A stretch of DNA of 12,388 nt, taken from the NCBI GenBank assembly GCA_025455535.1, contig JALOMM010000099.1:1-12388 (forward strand), in the 5' to 3' direction. Under the pieces are notes generated by a model. It saw only the letters and a program-made list of their open reading frames with translations, made no database searches and had not been told where the DNA came from. Shown here piece after piece: positions 6,630 through 12,388 of the stretch (positions within the stretch are counted from its first letter, which is position 1; the number at the start of each line of letters is the position of its first letter). Origin of the DNA: Bacteroidales bacterium. GTDB taxonomy: Bacteria; Bacteroidota; Bacteroidia; Bacteroidales; VadinHA17. The translations under genes and the position numbers were made by a program.

Positions 6630-8408
6630 TCACTTTTTGATGATGATCTTCGCCTTCCTGTCAAAGTAATGTGTATGGAGGAGGTGATGGGCCTTCTCAC
6701 TGTTGGGCTCACCGAGGAACTCCTTGTAGAGCTGAAGGATATAGGGGTTCTCATGCGACACCCTTATGGGTTTGTTCTTATCCTCTTCATAGATTGCCTT
6801 TGCTCTGGCCTTCAGTATTGAAGAGTCGCCATGATGCAGAGGCTGTCCGCCGCCGCCGATGCATCCGCCCGGGCAGGCCATGACCTCTATGGCGTGGAAT
6901 TTTGATCTTCCGGCTTTGACCTCGTCGAGCAGCTTGCGCGCATTGCCCAGTCCGTGTGCAATACCGATGCTGAGCGGGAAACCGTTAAAATCGATTGTTG
7001 CCTGTCTGACACCTTCCATGCCTCTCAGTTCTGTAAAGTCGAGCCGGCTCAGTTTCTTTCCGGTATAAATTTCAAATGCAGTACGCACGGCTGCCTCTAT
7101 GACACCGCCCGTGTTGCCGAAGATGACTGCTGCACCTGATGATTCTCCGAGAGGCCTGTCAAAGTCCATGTCAGGCAGGTCGTTAAAGTCAATGTTAGCC
7201 TGTTTGATGAAAGCTGCCAGTTCACGTGTCGATATTGAAAAATCAACATCAGGGTTGCCGTCAACGGCAAACTCAGGTCTCTGACTCTCATATTTCTTGG
7301 CCAGGCAGGGCATGATTGACACCACGACCATATCCTGACGTTTTACACTGATCTTATCTGCAAAGTATGTCTTCGCTATTGCGCCGAACATCTGCTGTGG
7401 CGATTTGGCTGTTGAGGGGACGTCTTTCAGTTCAGGGTAGTTGTGCTCAAAGAAGTTGACCCATCCGGGGCAGCATGAGGTAAGGATAGGGATATTGGCA
7501 TCCGGTTCACCCTTGAGATGCTTACCCAGCCTGGTTAACAGCTCTGTTCCCTCTTCCATGATTGTGAGGTCAGCTGCGAAGTCGGTATCGAAGACATAGT
7601 CAAAGCCGAGAGCTTTCAGTGCAGCGACGAGTTTTCCTGTGACGAGGGTGCCGGGTTTCATTCCGAACTCTTCGCCGAGGGCAGCGCGCACCGCAGGTGC
7701 TGTCTGCACCACCACAGTCTTTGACGGGTCGACGAGCGCTCTCAGTACGTCGCGCGTATGGTCAACCTCTGTCAGTGCGCCTGTCGGGCACACAGCCACG
7801 CACTGCCCGCAATAGGTACACGGCGAGTATTCGAGGTTCTGCTCGAATGCCGGGGCCACAACGGCCATGAAGCCCCTGTTAACGGCTGACAGTGCTCCCA
7901 CGGTCTGTACTTCGTTGCACATCATCTCGCACCTGCGGCACATGATGCACTTGTCAAGCTCCCTGATTATCGAGGGAGAGGTGTCCTTCCGGTAGGTAGA
8001 CATCTCGGCAATCTCATGCCCGGGGATCTCCCTTATTCCAAGCCTGTTAGCCATATCCTGCAGGTCACAGTGACCTGACTTGGGGCATATCAGGCAGTCC
8101 TTGGGATGATCTGAGAGGATGAACTCCATTACCGTCCTGCGCGCATTAAGCACCCTCGCGTTATGCGTCTTTATGGTCATTCCCTCTTCGCACTTCGTTA
8201 TACAGGCAGGAGCGAGGTTGCGTCGTCCCTGTACCTCGACCACACATATACGGCATCCTCCGGGTTTGTTCTCGATGTTGAGATCGTGAAGCTCCATATG
8301 GCAGAGAGTGGGTATCTCCACCCCCAGACGGTGTGCCGCCTTGAGGAGGGTCGTTCCCTTGTTCACTTCTATCTGCTTATTGTCTATTGTAAGTTTTACT
8401 GTTTCCAT
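6630..8408 (-). CDS. hydA: [FeFe]-hydrogenase catalytic subunit (HydA / HndD)
   Basis: Cytoplasmic H-cluster subunit that reduces protons or oxidises H2 in a HydABC/HndABCD electron-bifurcating complex. I chose the ATG at 8408 (592 residues) because GGGAG lies 7 bases upstream; an in-frame ATG at 8426 abuts the hydB stop and has no such site. Numbering from that upstream ATG: plant-type [2Fe-2S] cysteines C42, C58, C61, C75; His-Cys [4Fe-4S] ligands H107, C111, C114, C120; two [4Fe-4S] clusters with C160/C163/C166/C170 and C203/C206/C209/C213. H-cluster motifs are TSCCPGW (316-322), MPCLAKK (372-378) and MACPGGCIGGGGQP (516-529). All H-cluster ligands are present, including the adjacent cysteine pair C318-C319 whose first member relays protons in known enzymes. 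It lacks the extra C-terminal 2Fe-2S domain of Thermotoga HydA. Maturases HydEFG are not in this window. Confidence 0.97.
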   Translation of the reverse strand: METVKLTIDNKQIEVNKGTTLLKAAHRLGVEIPTLCHMELHDLNIENKPGGCRICVVEVQGRRNLAPACITKCEEGMTIKTHNARVLNARRTVMEFILSDHPKDCLICPKSGHCDLQDMANRLGIREIPGHEIAEMSTYRKDTSPSIIRELDKCIMCRRCEMMCNEVQTVGALSAVNRGFMAVVAPAFEQNLEYSPCTYCGQCVAVCPTGALTEVDHTRDVLRALVDPSKTVVVQTAPAVRAALGEEFGMKPGTLVTGKLVAALKALGFDYVFDTDFAADLTIMEEGTELLTRLGKHLKGEPDANIPILTSCCPGWVNFFEHNYPELKDVPSTAKSPQQMFGAIAKTYFADKISVKRQDMVVVSIMPCLAKKYESQRPEFAVDGNPDVDFSISTRELAAFIKQANIDFNDLPDMDFDRPLGESSGAAVIFGNTGGVIEAAVRTAFEIYTGKKLSRLDFTELRGMEGVRQATIDFNGFPLSIGIAHGLGNARKLLDEVKAGRSKFHAIEVMACPGGCIGGGGQPLHHGDSSILKARAKAIYEEDKNKPIRVSHENPYILQLYKEFLGEPNSEKAHHLLHTHYFDRKAKIIIKK

Positions 8409-8415
8409 CTTCAGT

Positions 8416-8420
8416 CTCCC
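8416..8420 (-). promoter_or_regulatory. Ribosome binding site supporting the hydA start at 8408
   Basis: GGGAG on the minus strand ends 7 bases before the ATG at 8406-8408. The earlier in-frame ATG at 8424-8426 has no purine-rich tract at a suitable distance, so this site decides the start. Confidence 0.6.
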
Positions 8421-8426
8421 TGTCAT

Positions 8427-10220
8427 TTAGTTGATAAGCACGGCGGCGAATTTGCACTTCTCAAAGCAGGCGCCGCACTTGATACATTTATCCTGGTCAA
8501 TGAAATGAACCTCTTTGCGTTCACCGCTGATGGCGTTGACCGGACAGGCTCTTGCACAGGCAGTGCAGCCCACACATTTGTCATATATGATAGTGTAACG
8601 CATCAGGTCACGGCACTGCCCTGAGGGGCACTTCTTCTCTGACACGTGAGCCACATACTCATCCATGAAGTTGGCAAGCGTAGAAAGGACGGGATTGGGA
8701 GAGCTCTGCCCCAGTCCGCACAGTGAGGTGTCCTTGATGACCAGGCTCATGTTCCTCAGCCTTTCAAGGTCTGCCATTGTTCCGTTGCCCTTGGTGATGT
8801 GTGTAAGAAGCTCATGCAGCCTCTTGTTTCCTATCCGGCAGGGCGAACATTTACCGCATGACTCTTCTACCGTGAACTCGAGGAAAAACTTTGCTACGGA
8901 GACCATGCAGTCATCCTCATCCATCACTATCATACCACCTGAGCCCATCATTGAACCGGCAGCAATCAGGTTGTCGAAGTCTATGGCTATGTCAAGATGT
9001 TTTTCGGTAAGACATCCTCCGGATGGTCCTCCTGTCTGCACTGCCTTGAATTTTCTTCCGTTTTTTATTCCACCGCCGATCTCAAAGATCACTTCACGCA
9101 GAGTCGTACCCATAGGCACCTCGATAAGACCCACGTTATTTATTTTGCCTGCGAGTGCGAATACCTTTGTACCTTTTGATTTCTCCGTACCGATGGATGA
9201 GAACCATCCGGCACCTTTGTTGATAATGACCGGCACGCTTGCCAGGGTCTCCACGTTATTCACGTTGGTAGGTTTGCCCAGGAAGCCGCTCTCTGCCGGG
9301 AACGGCGGTTTGTTAGTCGGTTCGCCTCTTTCGCCCTCCATGGAATGGATCAGAGCCGTCTCCTCACCGCAGACGAATGCGCCGGCACCGTATCTCATCT
9401 CAATATCGAACATGAAGTTGGTGCCGAGTATCTGTTCTCCAAGCAGACCGTAATCGCGTGCCTGTTTTATCGCCGTCTTGAGGCGCTGAATGGCAAGCGG
9501 ATATTCGGCACGTATATATATCAGTCCTTGCGTTGCGCCGATAGCATAGCCGCAGATAGCCATTGCTTCAAGGACGGAGTGGGGGTCACCCTCAAGCACT
9601 GATCTGTCCATGAATGCTCCCGGGTCACCCTCGTCAGCATTGCATACCACATATTTCTGGTCTGCCTTGTTTCGTGAGGCGATCTCCCACTTAAGTCCGG
9701 TTGGGAACCCGCCGCCGCCGCGGCCGCGGAGGCCTGACAGCTTGATCTGCTCAACCACCTGTGCCGGGCTCATCTCGGTGAGACACCTGCCCAGTGCGGC
9801 ATAACCGTCGCGTGCAATGTACTCATCTATATCCTCAGGGTTGATGAAGCCGCAGTTTCGCAGTGCAATCCGTATCTGCTTACGGTGAAAACCGTTGTGT
9901 TTCGGGTCGCTGACAGGTTCCTTACCGGCAGTCCCGGCATAAAGGAGTCTCTGTACCCGCCTCCCTTTTATCACGTGCTCCGCAACAATGACAGGGGCGT
10001 CTTCGGGTTTTACCCCGACATAAAACGCGTTGTCAGGCATGACCCTGACAACAGGGCCTTTGCCGCACAGGCCGAAACAGCCGGTCATGATGACCTGTAC
10101 CTCTGCCTGCAGCCCTTTTTCTTCGATCTCTCTCCTGAGGCTCTCAGCGATGAGATCGCTCTCTGATGAGCGGCAGGTTGATCCACCGCATACAAGAAGA
10201 TGCATTCTGAACTTTGCCAT
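8427..10220 (-). CDS. hydB: NuoF-like flavoprotein subunit of electron-bifurcating hydrogenase (HydB / HndC)
   Basis: FMN- and NAD(H)-binding subunit, 597 residues, where electrons from NADH and reduced ferredoxin are combined or split. Domains in order: an N-terminal thioredoxin-like 2Fe-2S domain with C11-x4-C16 and C48-x3-C52; the NuoF core with the glycine-rich GRGGGGFPTG (166-175) and DEGDPGAFMDRS (196-207) for nucleotide and FMN; a NuoF [4Fe-4S] site in SCGKCSPC (C455, C458, C461, with C501); and a C-terminal ferredoxin domain with C549/C552/C555/C559 and C579/C582/C585/C589. The ferredoxin extension distinguishes HydB from complex I NuoF. An extra cysteine pair, C531 and C536, sits in the linker and could bind a metal (inference). 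The stop is directly next to the hydA frame and 21 bases separate it from the upstream ferredoxin gene, so translation is probably coupled. Confidence 0.97.
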   Translation of the reverse strand: MAKFRMHLLVCGGSTCRSSESDLIAESLRREIEEKGLQAEVQVIMTGCFGLCGKGPVVRVMPDNAFYVGVKPEDAPVIVAEHVIKGRRVQRLLYAGTAGKEPVSDPKHNGFHRKQIRIALRNCGFINPEDIDEYIARDGYAALGRCLTEMSPAQVVEQIKLSGLRGRGGGGFPTGLKWEIASRNKADQKYVVCNADEGDPGAFMDRSVLEGDPHSVLEAMAICGYAIGATQGLIYIRAEYPLAIQRLKTAIKQARDYGLLGEQILGTNFMFDIEMRYGAGAFVCGEETALIHSMEGERGEPTNKPPFPAESGFLGKPTNVNNVETLASVPVIINKGAGWFSSIGTEKSKGTKVFALAGKINNVGLIEVPMGTTLREVIFEIGGGIKNGRKFKAVQTGGPSGGCLTEKHLDIAIDFDNLIAAGSMMGSGGMIVMDEDDCMVSVAKFFLEFTVEESCGKCSPCRIGNKRLHELLTHITKGNGTMADLERLRNMSLVIKDTSLCGLGQSSPNPVLSTLANFMDEYVAHVSEKKCPSGQCRDLMRYTIIYDKCVGCTACARACPVNAISGERKEVHFIDQDKCIKCGACFEKCKFAAVLIN

Positions 10221-10229
10221 TACTCTTTT

Positions 10230-10235
10230 CCTCCC
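10230..10235 (-). promoter_or_regulatory. Shine-Dalgarno of hydB
   Basis: GGGAGG on the minus strand, 9 bases before the ATG at 10218-10220. It is the strongest ribosome binding site in the window; other genes here have weak or no such sites, as is common in Bacteroidota. Confidence 0.6.
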
Positions 10236-10241
10236 TGACAG

Positions 10242-10634
10242 TTAATCAATCGTTTCATAATTGACGGGGATAATTCCCTCAACCAGCTCGCCGTTCTTGA
10301 TGTACTTCTCAATGATCTCATCGGCTCTTTTCAGGTCGACAAAGCCATATACCACCGGCTCGGTGCCGGGCAGCTGTACCTCCACGGTAGGCTCGGCGTA
10401 GCAATAGCTCATGCAGCCTGTCGGGGTCACTATGGCTCCAATGCCTCTCTTGTCAAGCTCATCGGCAAAAAAGTCCATGATCGTCCTGGCACCGGCAGCC
10501 ATGCCACAGGTAGCCATTGCAACCCTGACCTGCACGAGCCCTTCAGGACTGTCGCTTTTTGCCCGAAGCCCGATCCTGTGCCTCGACTCTTCCCGGATCT
10601 TAGTTAAATCGGCAAGTGAATTAAGTTTTCCCAT
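10242..10634 (-). CDS. HndB-like thioredoxin-fold [2Fe-2S] ferredoxin subunit
   Basis: Small (130 residues) first gene of the hydrogenase operon. Its length, N-terminal helix (LADLTKIREES) and core blocks VAMATCGMAAGAR (residues 38-50) and TGCMSYCYAEP (72-82) resemble HndB of the Desulfovibrio HndABCD NAD(P)-linked hydrogenase and the N-terminal domain of HydB. Only three cysteines occur, C43, C74 and C78; the position of the expected second member of the first pair is in the AAGA stretch, so the cluster may use a non-cysteine ligand or be absent. From memory of the family this three-cysteine pattern is usual for such HndB-like proteins, but I cannot confirm it here. It probably docks on HydB or HydA as an accessory electron-transfer or structural subunit. 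Followed by hydB after 21 bases. No signal peptide, so cytoplasmic. The ATG at 10634 lacks a clear ribosome binding site. Confidence 0.85.
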   Translation of the reverse strand: MGKLNSLADLTKIREESRHRIGLRAKSDSPEGLVQVRVAMATCGMAAGARTIMDFFADELDKRGIGAIVTPTGCMSYCYAEPTVEVQLPGTEPVVYGFVDLKRADEIIEKYIKNGELVEGIIPVNYETID

Positions 10635-10683
10635 GATCGTATTATAACTGATTATTAGTTGTTTCCTTATAACAATTCGTCCG

Positions 10684-10691
10684 CAAACTTA
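10684..10691 (-). promoter_or_regulatory. Candidate Bacteroidota -7 promoter element (proximal) of hyd operon
   Basis: TAAGTTTG on the minus strand matches the TAnnTTTG consensus, 50 bases before the first hyd gene. No convincing TTTG -33 element sits at the usual distance, so it may be fortuitous in this AT-rich stretch. Confidence 0.3.
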
Positions 10692-10785
10692 TTCTTCTTA
10701 AATTATTTAAATCCTAATTTTTATCATGCCGGTTGCTGAGATATATTCTGTAAGAATAGCAGGGCAAAACGGCAGAAATCCGGTG

Positions 10786-10793
10786 CAAATATA
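10786..10793 (-). promoter_or_regulatory. Candidate Bacteroidota -7 promoter element (distal) of hyd operon
   Basis: TATATTTG on the minus strand matches TAnnTTTG exactly. A TTG occurs 16 bases upstream, somewhat close for a -33 element. Transcription from here would give a leader of about 145 bases. The tandem inverted repeats at 10801-10835 begin 8 bases upstream, where a repressor would block the polymerase. Confidence 0.4.
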
Positions 10794-10800
10794 TTAAATA

Positions 10801-10835
10801 TTGTTAAAACAATAACAGTGTTAATAAAATAACAT
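10801..10835. promoter_or_regulatory. Tandem operator: two TGTTA-N6-TAACA inverted repeats (Rex-like)
   Basis: Two perfect inverted repeats, TGTTA-N6-TAACA at 10802-10817 and 10819-10834, lie one base apart with centres 17 bp apart. Against the Rex operator form TTGTTAANNNNTTAACAA, as I recall it from Firmicutes and Thermotogae, the left site (10801-10818) matches 12 of 14 defined positions and the right (10818-10835) 11 of 14. Rex senses the NADH/NAD+ ratio and is known to control hydrogenase and fermentation genes, which fits an NADH-linked hydrogenase downstream. The repeats are seen directly; the regulator is inferred, and a Crp/Fnr-type protein is possible. Confidence 0.5.
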
Positions 10836-10889
10836 AATATACATCTTCAATATTAGGGAGGTGTATGACTATTTATATTAATTAACTGT

Positions 10890-12388
10890 TTATCTTGCTT
10901 TTGCAAATTCAGACATACTCTTCCAGGCAGGCCTGACGTCACCGGTTGCGATGCGCCATGCAACCTCAAAGGTAGCAACAGCATCCTCAGCGATGCCCTC
11001 AAAGTTCATCTCAGGATAGTAATTGTCAGCCGGCTTGTGATACATTGTTGTCAGGTATTCCTTTTCCCGTGCAGCAGCCCATTCTTTCCCGTTTTCCCTG
11101 CTGTCGCAGTTGCCCCTGGCAAAGAGTGAGGGGACACCGATGCGTGCGAAGGGAAAGTGATCTGACCTGAAATACATGCCTGTCTCCGGCGCAGGGTCAG
11201 GAAGGATATACCGGTCCTGTTTCTCAACAACCGAGGCCAGCATATCATCGAGGTCAGACTGTCCGTAGCCGGTCACCATGATATCTTTCATCCTGCCGAT
11301 CGCAAGCATCATGTCATTGTTAAAGCATGCTATCATGTTTTCGGGCGCGACAGGCGGGTTGGCCGTAAAATAGTATGATCCCAGCAGACCCTGTTCCTCG
11401 GCAGTGGGGAAGAGTAATATCACTGACCTTGCCGGCCTCTTGCCGAGGGATGCAAATGCCTCGCCGATCTCAAACGCCCATGCCATGGTTGTTCCGTTAT
11501 CAACCGCTCCGTTGTATATTGAGTCACCGTTCTCCTTTTCCCCGATACCGAAGTGATCCCAGTGACCGGTTACAACGACACATTCCTCCGGTCTGCTGCT
11601 CCCCCGAAGGATGCCTGCAACGTTGACAGAGGTGTTGCTTGTATGTGTATTCGCAAGCCGGGCGGTTATGCCGGCCTTCATTTCAAACCCTTTGAACTCC
11701 CTTGAGCAGGCCTCCGTGCGGAGTTTTCCGACATCATAGCCGAGCATCCCGAACAGCCTTTCGGCAGCAGAAGCGTGAAGCCATCCTGTCATCCCGCAGG
11801 GTGGTATATCACCCTCCTTCTGTTCCATGTAAAGACTCGATGTGATAGAGCTCTTGCGCGGTATTGAATAGTCATACCCGGCACCAAGGGTCTCGTGTAC
11901 TATCAGTATCGCCTTTGCTCCCTGGCGGGCAGCCTCTTCATATTTGTAAGTCCACCGCCCGTACCACGTCATTGATCTTCCCCTGAAGAGTGAGGTGTCA
12001 CCGGAGTATAAGCCGGGGTCATTGACAAGTACCACGGCACATTTGTCCTTCACATCGACGTTGCGGTAGTCGTCCCATCCATACTCCGGGGCGACGATGC
12101 CGAAGCCGCAGAATACCATTGGGAGTGCCTTCAGGTCAACGACCTGGTTCATTGACGGTGACTCTATTGCAATGTCATCGGGGGCAGTGAGTATGAGTGA
12201 TCCGTTTCCTGTCTCAATAGTCACCGGTCCTGTCACCACAGTCGATATCTCAACCATCGGAACACTCTGGAACCAGCTGTCACCGAACAGAGGTTCGAAG
12301 CCAATTTCCCCAAGCTCCTCCGCCAGGTAGTTGACAGTTATTGTCTCTCCCTCCGTGAACGGCTTGCGTCCCATGAAGCTGTCAGAGC
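10890..12388 (-). CDS. M28 family zinc aminopeptidase with PA domain (N-terminus beyond window)
   Basis: Predicted di-zinc metallopeptidase, probably secreted or periplasmic like relatives; the N-terminus and any signal peptide lie past the right edge. The frame remains open to the edge, so the Met at 12374 (within SFMGRKPFTEGE) is internal; that block is the usual N-terminal hallmark of M28 enzymes. Numbering from that Met: a protease-associated insert at about 85-200 (KCAVVLVNDPG, GAKAILIVHE), then the catalytic domain with H271-x-D273 in GHWDHFG, bridging D292 in GAVDNG, catalytic E326 and ligand E327 in TAEEQGLLGS, D354 in NNDMM and H406 in SDHFPFARIG. All five zinc ligands and the general base are present, so it should be active. 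Substrate preference cannot be read from sequence. It ends with TAA at 10890-10892 and is upstream of, but probably separate from, the hyd operon. Confidence 0.93.
   Translation of the reverse strand, partial: SDSFMGRKPFTEGETITVNYLAEELGEIGFEPLFGDSWFQSVPMVEISTVVTGPVTIETGNGSLILTAPDDIAIESPSMNQVVDLKALPMVFCGFGIVAPEYGWDDYRNVDVKDKCAVVLVNDPGLYSGDTSLFRGRSMTWYGRWTYKYEEAARQGAKAILIVHETLGAGYDYSIPRKSSITSSLYMEQKEGDIPPCGMTGWLHASAAERLFGMLGYDVGKLRTEACSREFKGFEMKAGITARLANTHTSNTSVNVAGILRGSSRPEECVVVTGHWDHFGIGEKENGDSIYNGAVDNGTTMAWAFEIGEAFASLGKRPARSVILLFPTAEEQGLLGSYYFTANPPVAPENMIACFNNDMMLAIGRMKDIMVTGYGQSDLDDMLASVVEKQDRYILPDPAPETGMYFRSDHFPFARIGVPSLFARGNCDSRENGKEWAAAREKEYLTTMYHKPADNYYPEMNFEGIAEDAVATFEVAWRIATGDVRPAWKSMSEFAKAR

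Larger units (their letters stand above)
10635..10889. other. AT-rich intergenic region between M28 peptidase and hyd operon
   Basis: These 255 bases hold no ORF of credible length. They contain the two candidate -7 elements and the tandem inverted repeats listed separately. No GC-rich hairpin followed by a T tract is evident after the M28 stop, so I cannot place a terminator for that gene; the short TA-rich palindrome at 10799-10814 is too weak to count. Confidence 0.7.

Noticed and set aside
6596..6754. Upstream extension of the hydC frame by 53 codons
   Set aside because: It overlaps the hydA end in another frame and adds low-complexity Arg/Ser sequence; the ATG at 6595 begins the conserved subunit.
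8163..8624. A 153-codon open frame on the plus strand
   Set aside because: Antisense to the hydA start and hydB end, both of which have clear cluster motifs.
8665..9453. A 262-codon open frame on the plus strand
   Set aside because: It lies wholly antisense to hydB, whose NuoF motifs are unmistakable; its protein is Ser/Pro-rich with no recognisable domain, a typical shadow of a GC-skewed gene.
10799..10814. Rho-independent terminator for the M28 gene
   Set aside because: The palindrome is TA-rich with a two-base loop and would be unstable; it overlaps the left operator-like repeat, which explains it better.
10853..10881. Tiny plus-strand ORF (six codons) with a GGGAGG just before its ATG, suggestive of a leader peptide
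   Set aside because: The spacing is only three bases, no gene follows on that strand, and the string is short enough to be chance.

Overview
The window reads as chromosomal DNA of an anaerobic or fermentative member of the Bacteroidota, probably Bacteroidales-like. The evidence is the protein content (a patatin-BamA fusion, a compact YgiQ, an [FeFe]-hydrogenase operon, an M28 peptidase with PA insert), weak or absent Shine-Dalgarno sequences at several genes, and two matches to the Bacteroidota -7 promoter element TAnnTTTG. There are no tRNA or rRNA genes, no CRISPR array and no transposase. I cannot name the species.

Layout from left to right. (1) 1-1826, minus: a partial TPR-containing protein with no recognised function. 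(2) 1888-4179, minus: a secreted patatin-like phospholipase fused to a POTRA domain and an outer-membrane beta-barrel (type Vd autotransporter / PlpD-like). (3) A 75-bp divergent intergenic region, then ygiQ (4255-6066, plus), a radical SAM protein whose 3' end runs into a short tandem-repeat array. (4) 6013-6143: two complementary short-repeat arrays between convergent genes, able to fold into a long imperfect hairpin. (5) 10634-6148, minus: a four-gene operon for a trimeric/tetrameric electron-bifurcating [FeFe]-hydrogenase of the HydABC/HndABCD type, in the order HndB-like ferredoxin, hydB (NuoF-like flavoprotein), hydA (H-cluster subunit), hydC (NuoE-like). (6) A 255-bp AT-rich intergenic region with candidate promoters and a tandem operator. 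(7) 10890-12388, minus: a partial M28 zinc aminopeptidase.

The hydrogenase genes would together couple NADH and reduced ferredoxin oxidation to H2 production (or the reverse) in the cytoplasm. HydB carries the FMN/NAD site and the HndB-like protein is an accessory 2Fe-2S thioredoxin-fold subunit. HydA makes H2. HydC, which should complete the electron path, is broken here: about 12 codons containing one [2Fe-2S] cysteine are missing and the frame is shifted, so either this strain has a damaged complex or the assembly has an error.

The two observations most worth follow-up are the hydC lesion and a pair of abutting perfect TGTTA-N6-TAACA inverted repeats upstream of the hyd operon. The repeats look like the NADH-sensing repressor Rex's operator and lie just upstream of a TAnnTTTG promoter element. 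I did not find a clearly new biological system; the rest is recognisable housekeeping and accessory metabolism.
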